DNA from: Ancylostoma caninum
Lineage: Eukaryota; Nematoda; Chromadorea; Rhabditida; Ancylostomatidae
Direction of reading: 5' to 3'
DNA length: 64,000 nucleotides
Assembly (NCBI GenBank): GCA_037903475.1
Contig: JBAJFG010000047.1
Location: 4,068,001 to 4,132,000 of the forward strand
The notes below the pieces were generated by a model. It worked only from the letters and a program-made list of their open reading frames with translations, made no database searches and was not told where the DNA came from. The position numbers were made by a program, and so were the translations under genes. Each line of letters starts with the position of its first letter. The stretch's first letter is position 1. Of this stretch, positions 23,001 to 34,100 are shown piece by piece.

Positions 23001-25129
23001 TGATGCATGCAGGTCCTGCTTCTCTCGCGTTACTGAACCTGTGATGCTACATTGCACCTTTAGGACGAGAGCGGCAGTACCGTCACGTCACGATTGGCGC
23101 GTTCACATTGATCTGCCCGCCCTTGCACGCCAACTCCTACTCCGTCCATGCTCAAACTTGTTCACTTGCAATTTACATGCAAATAATGTTTGAACAGCAG
23201 ACGAGTTCACAAATGCGGTAAGGTCTGGGATAGGTAAATGCGCCGATCGCTGAGCACTGGAACCGGCCCGTTTTCCGTTCGCCATGCATCATACATCGCG
23301 GAAGTAATTCATCGGCAACGATTTTCAAGGAACTTTCCTCGTTTGCCCTTGTAACCATGGATTCGATGATTCCACTGCACAATTTTTTTTTCAAATTAGC
23401 CCGTAGTACAATGGCTATGACTACTGTGCACATCTACATATAAATTAGGTTGTCGAGTAAGGCCGCATTTTTTAGTTTTTTGTTCATATCCCTCCTCAAT
23501 TGTGTGATAGGCAAACTGCTCATAGTTATGTAAAAGTGTTTTTCTTTCTTCATAAGACCGTATCCATCATTTTCAACTTAATTTTTCTAAAATAAGGGCA
23601 TTAGAAATGGGCATACCAGCGGGCAAGGGAAACCAGCTTCCAACACTTTCTTTATTTTTTCTCTGGTTTTGATCGGAAAGCATGTGATGTGGTTGAAAAC
23701 GTTTGGCCCTGTACACATAGTTATAGCTGACAATACCGCTCGCAGCCGGCTCAGGCTAACCCTAGACGACCCAGAAAAGACCGAGTGGGTGGAGCTCACT
23801 TATAGCGGGCGAGTTACTCCGGTCGTCCCCATCCATATTCACTGCCTCCATCTCTTTGCCTTCCATGAAACTTCGAGATCTGAGCAAAACCGTGGAAACT
23901 GTTGCATAGTTGTCCGCTAGTCGTAGTTGAATAGTTTATTAAAAGAGTCAGTGGCAGAACCGAGTGAATACCAAGTGAGGAGTATGAATACAAAGTACAT
24001 ACAGCGACAATGGCGGGTTTGCATAACCCAAGAGGTGAATTTCCATAACATTCCAGAGTTGATCACAACAGATCAATAATAGGTCAAACATTCTAGATCA
24101 CCTCAAACACCCAACAGTCGAGATCTTACAACACCTCTTCTTTCAAGTCATGAATACGTATTCATTGCTGGATTGACCTTGAGGCGGTGTGGAGCTCGGC
24201 GTTGCCGTGTGGAGCGTCGAAGAGGCAGCTTCCACAGGCCTGTTGCTTGTTTTGGCGTCGAATCGTCTTCAAAGCCTGGGGAATCAATTATCTCTTCGAG
24301 TAACGATTACAAGTGGAAACACAACAGCTAGCTTTTGACCAACAAATAATCTGCATACCTAAATATCCTTTATTCTCAAGTGCAACACCCGCTCTTGACT
24401 TTGTGTTCGAGAATTTGCCGAATCTTGCGTTTTTGAAGGACCCAGAATTCTTCTTATTCAAGGGAGCGCTATCTCGCGCCTATGACCAATCGTTCGACTG
24501 TCAGCCGGATATCGGCTGAGTAAGTCAGTCCAACTTTCGCTTTTGTTATCAGATGAGGTTCATCTTGCGGCAAAGGTTCCACCCTATTTTGTGGGATTGA
24601 AAATTGCTGAGACGAATTCTCAGACTTCAACAGAGCCATCCAGCTCGCATTATTCAAAATGAGTGCGCGTTTGCTACAGGCTCATATCCATCAGCAAGAC
24701 ATGGGGAATTGTTGAGATTGTGGCGCTGTCTTCTTTATTGCTTCTATTTGTGCTCTCCTAAATATTCGTGAGCGTCGCCACGCTGAAATCCTGTATGAGT
24801 GACAGGCCTTTGTAAGATAGCATGTCGTCACTGTGCCAACACCTTCAAGGCAGTTGGATTCACGATTGCCCCTTCGAGTTTCATCGTAGATGGCCATGAT
24901 TCTTCATGCCCCTCCGACTTTATCTCCTGACTTTTGGCACTTTGACTGAGCGTCTTAGAAATTTTGCGAGCGCTCTCTTTAAATGACTCATATGCATCTG
25001 CTACCTGAGCACGTACGCGAATAATTGAAGAGGTATTGCCACATCAAAGTAGCCAACTCATTTCGGGCGCACAATCAAATCTCTCTGAAAATTGCACTAT
25101 GACCTTTTTGAAGTGCTTACCACAAGTAC
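23001..25129. other. Intergenic stretch without supported features
   Basis: Open frames such as 23669-23920 (plus) and 23173-23433 (minus) show no domain or splice context. The right part may be the 3' tail of the retroelement remnant that follows. Confidence 0.3.
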
Positions 25130-25985
25130 CATCACCGTTTTGCATTATGACCTCAATTTCGTCGATTTTTGTCTAAGTTTTTCTCCGTAGGGGGGTATAG
25201 TTTTCGACTGGAGTTTCCCCCACTCCCCACTCAGTCGAGCTCTTCTTGCAAAATCTCCTTCTTCCTAGCCATGTTCCCAAGAGCTGGGGTCAGCGTATCT
25301 CGTGTGGTCGCGCCAATTTCTTCGACTGAAAGCGTCTTCTTCTGTGATCTTCAGTAGCCGCATGTCCTCTTCTATCCCATCCAACCCACGGTGATATTCA
25401 TAGCTGATTTGGCGACTGAATTTTCGTCATTTCTCAGCACTTGACCGTACCAACGTAGCCGAGCTTCATGCATCTATTGCAATTGGTGCCACTCCAAACA
25501 TCGAGCGCACATCCTCGTGTCGAACCCTGTCGAGGGGCGTAAGGCCCTGGGTCCAGCGAAGCATTCGCATTTCCATTACATGAAGGGTCTGCTCGTGCCT
25601 CGGGGTGGTCGGCCAACTCCGCTCCACACGATGCCATAGTTAGTACCACGGTGCGATATATCTTCGGCTTTAACTTCAGTGGCATCTTCGTCACGCATCA
25701 CCCCTGCGACCTGCCTCACCTAACCCAAGCGGCATTTGCTCGCTGTTCAGCTTCAACTAGAGTGCTACCGTCAGCTGAGATTCGTGACCCGAGGTACTTG
25801 GAAACACATACCTTCGGAAGCTCTTCTTGCAAAATGTTTACCATATTTGTAATCAGTGCCTTCAAAAACCTTCGTATGCGAGTTCTCAGAAAGATCAGAG
25901 GAGAGGCCCCTACATGGGAAAAACGGTTTCCCTTAACTACCTTTGTATGCAGATTTTCGAGCTAATTGTTGGTCCAGACTTTCGT
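25130..25985 (-). pseudogene. Non-LTR retrotransposon remnant (RTE-like reverse transcriptase C-terminus)
   Basis: The minus strand reads, in shifting frames, MPLKLKPKIYRTVV near 25690, then a block like HEQTLHVMEMRMLRWTQGLT and DRVRHEDVRSMFGVAPI, and near 25370 a GLDGIEEDMR-like segment with a following RRNWR.HTR block. This order is the conserved C-terminal region of RTE-clade reverse transcriptases that are abundant in nematodes. Several frameshifts and in-frame stops make it non-functional. The upstream catalytic palm domain is not recognised. Confidence 0.65.
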
Positions 25986-28211
25986 ATCTATAGCCGCTGA
26001 AGTCGAATAGTACCATATTATGGTGTTTGAATGCCTTATTTACTTAACTTGTTTCTTCAGTAGTCCGGTTCTGCTTTGTATCGAGTAATTTCATTGACAA
26101 CAAAGTGTTACCTTGTCTGTCCATCGACTGCCATCAATTCGTGGAACGTGAGCAGCCTTTTCTATTTTTCTTCCTTATGCGTCATTGTAGATATTTGATT
26201 TCGTGGTTTCTGATTCCGCCTTGCAATCTGGTTTGCAGTACCGACCGTCTATGTCAACCTTACTTGATTTGATAACCTTACTGTTTATTAGTCTCAGTAG
26301 GAGAGGAAACTTAGTAAAAGTGGCCATTTGTAATGCGATGTGTGTTATCATATGAAGTTTGCAACGGTGATCTCGTATTTGTTGCCCAAACTTCCTGTGG
26401 GCGTTCTTTACATTAAGTTACAAACATGCACATTTAATATAACGTGCTCATGTACAATGAACGTCGATGGAAGTGCGTTTATCACAGACTCGGGAAGAGA
26501 GTGGCATCATGTGCGACAGTGCTGCTCATGCTTGACTAGTTGCCGTTATAGAAAACCATGGGATTGACAGCTGGCATCAAATAAGACGAAAACACTTTAT
26601 CTGTAGCCAGATTGTTAAGGCACTGTACATACAAAGACCATCATGAGTGCAGTCTGTCGCGACCAAACTGTGGACAGCTTAAGTCAGCAATGACCAGCGT
26701 GCGTTCCGTTTTTGTTTTTGGGTTACTTATTGATTGAATGACTTCTGGACAAGGACGAGGCGTTTGAGAATGAGGGTCTTTCCTATATTAGACTTCATCA
26801 GGCTCTGACAGGGGCGCTATCGTCGAAACGTAGACCGGCTACAACGACAAACTGAAGTAGGAAGGCAATGCTGCAATCTTCTTCCAATAGGGCTATAGGT
26901 TGACCTAGTTATACGTGGTGAATTAATGCGAGCAAAGCGAGTATTAGAAGAAGTCTTAGAGTTAGGCGTCAGGCCGTCGGCTAGACTGGTATCTTATGAA
27001 CACGAATGAGAACACTAGATTCTTTGCACTACATATTTTTGGGAGAACAAAAAACAATCCATTGTCCTCTTTGCGATTTCCTCAATGTGTACACTAAGAC
27101 TTAAGATCCCGTCAATAAGTAGACTTACCTTTCATATGATCTCAACTCTCTCAAGTGCAATGTTATTGAATCGAGAAGGTTCCTGCAGAACAAAGCCAGG
27201 GTACGTAGTTACTGTTCTGGAGAGAACGACCAGCAAATCTCATTCTTTAGACAATCCTTTTACAGGATATGACCTCGTACTCATCTTTTCTCTACGCCAT
27301 TCATAGTTGATTTTTGTAATGAGCAGAACAGAAAAGTCAACATACCAAATGCTTGTATCTTCCTGATGTGTTTCTGCATTATATTCTTACATTATCGCCA
27401 AGGTATGAAGTAGCATGATACATAACGAGGGTCAGGGTTCATAAAGTGAAGCATGCGCTTCACTTTATGAACCCTGACATTTTGCTCTTTCCAATTTGGA
27501 TTAGATTTCCTCCAGGTGCTTCGCACATGCGACACCAACAGGTGAGGTAAGTTTTGATGTCGTCGGCAAACTCCTAAATATTTAGATCAACATATTTCTT
27601 CAAATATGCAGAGAGATGAGTGGTGTAGGCAAGAAAAAAGTGAGGACAATACCCTACCTTGGACTACACAGAGGGGAATCAGTCCAATAAAGCGAATGCC
27701 CACGTACCCTATATCGCTGAAGTTTAAGAAGTAGTTGGTTGACCTCATTCAAAGCTTCAGATAGGTCAATAATTGTTATCAACTTTTTACCTTCTTTAAG
27801 AACGACGAACGAAGGGAATACCGTTCGAATCTAGCGTAGTAGAGAATGCATCACACAAGAAACCATCTTTCCGTTCTTTTGCTAGAAGGATATGGCGAGA
27901 TACAAATCATCTGTACAACGGTTTTCTAATTACATGGCGTAGTCTTTGTACCAATTGGCCTGAAGCTAGATATCATGCATACATTTACTTCCTTATTGTT
28001 AGGTGTAGCTTTCACAAGCGCCTTTTGCCATATTTACAACACTTAAAGCAAAAGCAAAATATTGAATGTTATACGGACGCAGAGGGGGGGGGGGAGAAAG
28101 AAAATGTGTCGTCGAATTTTTCAAAAGTAATTCATGAAATGAGTAAAAACTCAGTATAGCGTATTTTTGATGGTTTACCTTTGTTTTGTGGTCTATTTGA
28201 GCAGAGGACAA
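25986..28211. other. Intergenic stretch with a possible Penelope tail and a perfect hairpin
   Basis: 26740-26990 (plus) resembles the 3' part of Penelope-like elements: a TSSGSDRGAIVET reading, then RAKRVLEEVLELGV. A perfect hairpin is listed separately at 27431-27478. Otherwise no gene is supported. Confidence 0.35.
27431..27478. repeat. Perfect 22-bp-arm hairpin, 4-nt loop
   Basis: GTCAGGGTTCATAAAGTGAA plus GC (27431-27452) is the exact complement of 27457-27478, with loop ATGC. No T run follows, so it is not a typical terminator. It is probably a tiny MITE or a recent palindrome. Confidence 0.85.
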
Positions 28212-28219
28212 GATTTGTA

Positions 28220-28800
28220 TTGATCTTTTTATTGAACGGCTAACGTTTTGGCGCAGTCGCCTTCGTCAGAGCCTGGAAAAGTCAAAGACAAGTATGATTT
28301 ACCCCTCAAACACCTCATCACATCAACAGGATCTAATCCAACAAGCGGAATAGGACCAGAACAATACCAGAGAAAAAGATAACCAAGATGCTCACCTTGA
28401 CAGCCGCAATGCCGATGAAATAACGGACCACCTAGTGATAAAAGTGCGCCGCTTAAGGTATTTAAGTGCCTTACAGACCCGCCAACGTAGGTCAAAACCC
28501 GCATAGGTTCTGGTACAGCGCGAGCTCGTTTGCTATAGCAATGCACTCCTCCTTTCTGTTCATTTTTGGGTTTTTGGAAGTAATCCAAAATGCTTCCAAC
28601 GTTTTGCGAGGCAGAATTTCGGGTTCTCGCGACAAGATCGTGACCTTTACCTCAAACAGAGCGTTGTTGTGACGTAATACACGGTGAGTTCCTAGTGGCG
28701 TGGAAAATTTGGATTTATTGAGACCCTCTAGATGTTCTTTAATACGGACAAACAATGGGCGCCCAGTTTCCCCAATATACTGCTCCCACAAGTACTACAA
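28220..28800 (-). pseudogene. Penelope-like element remnant with GIY-YIG endonuclease domain
   Basis: The minus strand from 28791 to 28492 encodes an open 99-residue stretch with YIGETGRPLFVRIKEHLEGL at the start and NPKMNRKEECIAIANELALY near the end. This is the GIY-YIG nuclease domain of nematode Penelope-like retroelements, with the catalytic Arg (VRIKEH) and Glu in place. Downstream sequence to 28229 ends in a GSDEGDCAKTLAVQ reading typical of the element's 3' region. There is a stop between the parts, and the reverse transcriptase is missing, so this is a 5'-truncated copy. Confidence 0.7.
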
Positions 28801-29100
28801 GGTAAATTTATTATAAGGTAAATTACCTCTGATTTTTTTCCGAACACTTATCCCTGATTATTTAGCATTATTATAATATTTAAAAATCAATGATTTTAAA
28901 ATTCTACTTCTCCATCCGGGTCCCAAATTAACGGGGATCCGTTTTCCTCCCCTCCTCCCTGCAATTGTGCGTTTACCACTAATGAAGGGCTTCGGTTTCT
29001 ACATCGTATTAAAAACCTCTGTAGAATGAACGATTATGTAGTCGAAGTGGTCCAGTACATGCACCATAAAGGAAGAACCGAGAGAGAGAGTACTGAACTT
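28801..29100. other. Intergenic stretch
   Basis: AT-rich, nothing recognised. Just left of this stretch, at 28083-28093, is a run of eleven G residues. Confidence 0.3.
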
Positions 29101-29600
29101 ACGTGTGGTTCTTCCGGGAAGACGATAGTGAAGAAATTACTCAATGTTACTGCCTTCGTAAGGTCACTCCAGAGATGACTGATCTCGCCCACGGAACCCT
29201 GGCTGATATTACGATTATGGTAATCAGCGCATTAGAAATACTGTAAGAGAGAAAAAACATGAAATATGATGACCTGGAAAAGTTTGTTACTCTGCTCATT
29301 AAAGAGTTTATTGATGTGATTGAAGATGTGTGTGTGTGTGCTTGGCAGCAATTCACTTCTTCTACTTTTTCTTTTTTTTTGGATTGTCAGAAACACCTAA
29401 CAATCAATTATTTTCTTGCATCTAAACCACTTACTAACTTCCTTACAGAATGTTCCAGAATTTTCCTTCCTATCATTAGAAGACTCTTCTATTGTTGCAC
29501 TGTTGCAGAATTTTTCTCTCACCCACATGAATACGCCGCTCTCATTTCTGAGATGTTGCACGACCATCACCTCGTCGGCGTTAAGAACTTTTATTTTTTA
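29101..29600 (+). CDS. Candidate exons of an unidentified gene or gene fragment
   Basis: Three stretches look protein-like on the plus strand. 29101-29217 reads WFFREDDSEEITQCYCLRKV and continues to a gtaatc donor. 29259-29326 reads DLEKFVTLLIKEFIDVIED and ends at a GT. A stretch after a TTACAG acceptor at 29449 reads NVPEFSFLSLEDSSIVALLQ. They do not all join in one phase with good splice sites, and I recognise no family. It may be a degraded gene. Confidence 0.2.
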
Positions 29601-29762
29601 AGGGATGGATTAAATCTATGTTACGTTCCCACTCACTATTTCCAGTGGTGTGTGTGACACAACTACCCATCGGTGCTAATTCCCATTGAGGGGAAACGTG
29701 GCGGTTCTTTTTCTTGCGATTGGACCATTCGAGGGAAGGGGGGACCGATCTCAGACACATGG

Positions 29763-29817
29763 CAATAATATTATTTTTGGCATGAAAGTATGATAAAAAG
29801 TGAAAATAATATTATTG
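29763..29817. repeat. Perfect 15-bp-arm AT-rich hairpin
   Basis: CAATAATATTATTTT (29763-29777) is exactly complementary to 29803-29817, with a 25-nt loop. The arm itself contains the palindrome AATAATATTATT. Confidence 0.75.
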
Positions 29818-29939
29818 AACCGTTGTATTCAAGAACAGCTTTTCATCTTCGTGCATTCTCATTTTGCACGATGACAGTTTCTCTTCTGTACGTTGCCCAA
29901 TCTAGACAATATAATATGCTTGTAATTCTCGCCTCCTCA

Positions 29940-30440
29940 TGAGCTTGATATTACTGATGCCTTATCTCGTGCGTTGAGCATTGAAAAATGCGCAACCCGT
30001 TCGTGGAGATCGCTCGTGATATTCAGTACAACTTGAGCGTGACAACTTTGAAGGTATCTTGCCGTGATTCGGACTATTCTCTGCGATTTTCGCAGCCATT
30101 CTATACGGCTGCTGATAGACCAGATGTAGTGTGAGAGCAGTGTCGCGTGGCAGTAGCGCATAGTAGATGATGCCTTTGCTGTCACAACAAGCATTGACCA
30201 CAACCTTCAGAGGGTGATCACCCCGTCTTTGGGTGCTGCACAGGCTGCTCATCCTTGTCAACTCAGTGTCGATGGTGCTTGATGTTCACGTACAGACACC
30301 ACTTCTCATCTCCTGTAAAGATGGACTTCAGCCGGTTTTCACTGCTCCTGTAAGAGGGCTATTCGGTACCACCTCTGCTCCTCGCTGGAGATCGCTTTCG
30401 GTCAGATCACGATCACTCACCGTGAGACGATGGTGGTAAA
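29940..30440 (-). pseudogene. Mariner transposase remnant
   Basis: The minus strand reads, across several frameshifts, a FTGDEKWCLYVNIKHHRH-like block near 30310, then HPLKVVVNACCDSKGIIYYA and LLPRDTALTLHLVYQQPYRM near 30100-30210. These match the conserved second catalytic Asp region of mariner (TGDEKW, then KVMLSVWWD.KG.I.YELLP). Stops and shifts show it is dead. No terminal repeats were identified. Confidence 0.65.
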
Positions 30441-31173
30441 GTGAATATCCAAGACTTGTGTCCTCACACACACACACAGTTTGCCATAGATCTGAATCTA
30501 CCAATCGACCATTGTCGACTCCGGATGCGCGTTCTGACAGTGCACAAGCACAGAAGTTGAAGTCGCCAACAGGAAGGTGTTTGGACCAATCTCGTGCGGT
30601 GCGTTTGGATGCTGCACTGTTCCCAAATACAGCGTCAATGCGACAACTAGATGCAGCTGCTAATTCCTCAGATTTGAAGTCTTATATCGAAATGTGGCAA
30701 AAGTTAAGCTTTGAAAGTTCCATATTCCTGGACGGGGCTGTGCAGGAGATTGGAGCTGATATTAGTAATAAACTTGCACATACCTGGCCTCCTTATATAT
30801 ACAAAAGACAGGTTGCTTCAAGGCAGCGTGGTGTTGACATAAGCACACTTTTGAGAAGCGCGACAATTTTCCCTACAACCTAATATATGAACCATAACCC
30901 TTGAGAAAGCTTCAGCATGCAAAACAAACTTCGTGTTCGCTATCAGCGCACCAGTATATTTTTCACCAATTTTTGTAAAAGAATCCTAGGTGGCTCAGAA
31001 AGCAAAACGCGCATTGTCGCCAATGTGTTAAACATTTGTCTTCTAAACCAGTTCTTCGATTCACTTGTCCAGCTATGTTTCTTCTGTATCACCGCCCCCA
31101 AACTTGCTCATTCTTAAGAGATTCGCCTTTTCTGTGATCTCTGAAACAGCAGTGTTCTTCAGGTACCGCGACC
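30441..31173. other. Intergenic stretch upstream of the tyrosinase gene
   Basis: A 141-codon plus frame (30458-30883) has no recognisable domain and begins in a CA-repeat. A TTCAG acceptor-like site 10 bp before the tyrosinase start suggests trans-splicing. No TATA or other promoter element can be supported. Confidence 0.35.
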
Positions 31174-34100
31174 ATGCATCTCGCCGTGTTGCATGCGTTA
31201 TGCATGTTAATTGGGGGCAATTCGGCGTATAAGACTGTACGGACTTACTACTTCAACGGAAAAGTCTACAAAGAAGTATTTGAGCAGCCGTGGTTCCGCG
31301 TTGTGCACAGAACCCATACTCCAGTGCGTTTTTGCTGCACAATTAGCGAGACTTTTGATTTTCTGCGAATCGACTACTTTACCTTTAGATTCCAGCTCCA
31401 ATGGTGAACGAGTCCGGTTTCGGCCAGCATGATCTTCCAGAAGATGACATATATGTGGAGCATGACTGGACGGAAGAGGAGAAAAAATATCTGCCGTGTT
31501 TAGACTTGCTTTGTGTCTGTCCATACTACGGAGGTGAGAGATTTTAGTTAGAGTGTAAAGGGGTTAGAGTAGGACCGCGAACATATACAACATTAGCCAC
31601 TTTGGTCAATTGAAAAACATACTGCTACCTCTCACTTCAACTGGCTATTTCCATTGAATTCACCATTTACGAGGGGCGCCAATCGTTATTGCAAAACCGA
31701 AGACGAAATCGCGCAACACCATCAGCGCTGCGCGGGAGACCAGCAGGGAGCTGTCGCCGCCGGGCGATACCTGGGTAGCCACTCTTCTGCGCAACAATAG
31801 AAATGCATGAATACACTAAGAAACTAGCCGTGAAACTATGGGCAAAGCGGCAATCCCCACAATGTACAACGACAACATTGTCCAGATCGTCTGCCGCGTC
31901 GTATGGATGGGGCGTTGTGGCCTCGTTTTCAGCTGTGCAATAACGATTCAAGACAGTGTAGAGTGCACCATAATTACAGCGAAAAATGTGTTCAAATCGC
32001 CTAAAGCGAAAATATAGCAACTTCGAGAAACCGACAATGTAACAGTATTTGTACCAAGATCAACATTAAAATTCAAAAAATATCTCAGTTGGCATCGATA
32101 CAGGCCTTGAGGAGCTTTGGGAAAGCATCCACAAGTATGTCGCATCGAGCACCTTCCACGCCTTCTCGTGGGCTTTCTTCAGAGAAGCCGCAGAAAGGTG
32201 AAGTTCCAAAAAGGCTTTTGCTTCCAAAATCGACCAGACGCTGTAGTCTATCCGATTCAAATCCGGAGAGTTGGATGGCCACTCCTCAAAGCTGATGATC
32301 TCGAGAAAGCTAGCCTTGCACACGTTCTTCACCATTCTTGCCTTGTTAGCGGGGGATCCGTGTGCTGGTAAGTCCAAGAGTGGTTTTCAAAATACGCACT
32401 AGCTCCTAACCTGTCCGTCTTTCAGAAATCCAGATAAGTCTGGCTGTTCACTTTTACTCCATGAGGAACGAACCATAGCGGTGTTTCACCGTCGGCTGTT
32501 ATACCAGCAAAAAACATGACAGAAGTTGGATGAGAGGAGCAGAGCTCAGTCACACAGGGGTTCGGAATAGCATAGACACGACCACTTTGCGTGACCACTT
32601 TTTCAACTGTGGACAACTTCTCATCTGCAAAGTGGATCAGAGATTGTCGTTGGCTTTCGAGTCTTCTGAGCAGCTAGTTCGATGGCTCCTTTCCCTTGTT
32701 CCTCTGGACAACCAGCGATTTCCAGCACATAGTCTTCTTGTAGACCATCGACCCCAGCTTGCCGAAGGCTCCTTTTATCGAAGTCCACACGTCCATTTCT
32801 CGTGGCATCTGGAGGAACGCGCGCATCGGTTTCGTGCGAATTCTCTCGCGTACTTTTCTGAGATTGTACGTAGTGATTACTGGTACATCTCTTCCTCTTC
32901 CAGATCGACTATCTTCCCTTCCTAGGTCCTTGTAGCGTCCAATGGATTTATAGATAACATTTTGATATAGCCCAAAACGTTGGTGAATCTCGCGTGCCGA
33001 AAAGCCTTAGCGATGAAGCTCAATGATCGAAGAGCAGTGGCGGGAACGCTTGACCATCCTAGAATGACACATTTACGTGCCTTAATGAGATGAGCATGAA
33101 TAGTTTAACACAATCAAAACAAGAAAAGCACAGGAGAAAGCAGATTCTCCGAACAGGAGGTTAAATTGTCAGCAAAACGCTTTTGCTATAATTTTGGAGC
33201 AGCCTTTACTACAGGACGTTCGCTATCACGCAAACTGCACTTCCTTTCTGGCGAATTTTCAATAACATTTCTGATTGGAGCGCATTTTTAAAGCCCATAT
33301 GTTTGAACGAGTTTACCGATTTTGTCGTGTCATGTCACAACGCATCAGATTGCAGGAAAAGTATCTGGATCGAAGTGCGTGCTACCAAATGGCAAACTAC
33401 TACAGAAGGCGATACGTAAAGAAGCTCGGCAGCTGAGCGATAGCGAGCGATTCCAAATAGCGGTGGGTTTCTCATTACAAACCAATGTACAACTGCAACA
33501 AGCTCGCCATGTGAAATTTGACCCACATTTAGGAAAAGCAGTAGCCCGTGTCATTTTTCATGTGTGGGTATTCTGCATGATTTGAGCACTTGAGTCCTCG
33601 GGCAATTCGCAGTTTAAGTTTCTGGCAGTATTGGCTTAATTATTGATTTGTAGATCGCGTTCAACAAGATGAAAGCCGCTGGCCTTTATGATCGCATTGG
33701 TTTTGTGCATAAATATAGCGGACTCCACGAAGGACCTGGATTTTTCACTTGGCATAGGGAATATCTCAAGAGGTGAAAAAATTCCATAATACCTCTGTTC
33801 TCCAAATCAATATGAATCAATAACAGATTCGAACTTGTTTTCCGACGCTTCCTCCCACCTGGAAGCCGACTCGGGCTCCCATACTGGGATAGTGCGCTGG
33901 AGGTCCGTTCTAGCAAATTTATCAATATCGATAAGTATTTTTCATATTGGTCATTTAGTCTGAACTTCCTGATCCTCGCGAGTCGCTGTTCTTCTCGTCA
34001 CTATTTGTTGGAGCAGCCAACTCTACGGGACAAATTATAGATGGTCCATTCTCTGACTGGAACATCATGGAGGTGGGTAGGCTCCGCCCTAAGATTATCG

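Noticed and set aside
30458..30883. 141-codon plus frame
   Set aside because: It starts in a CA repeat next to a mariner remnant, with no domain or splice partners.
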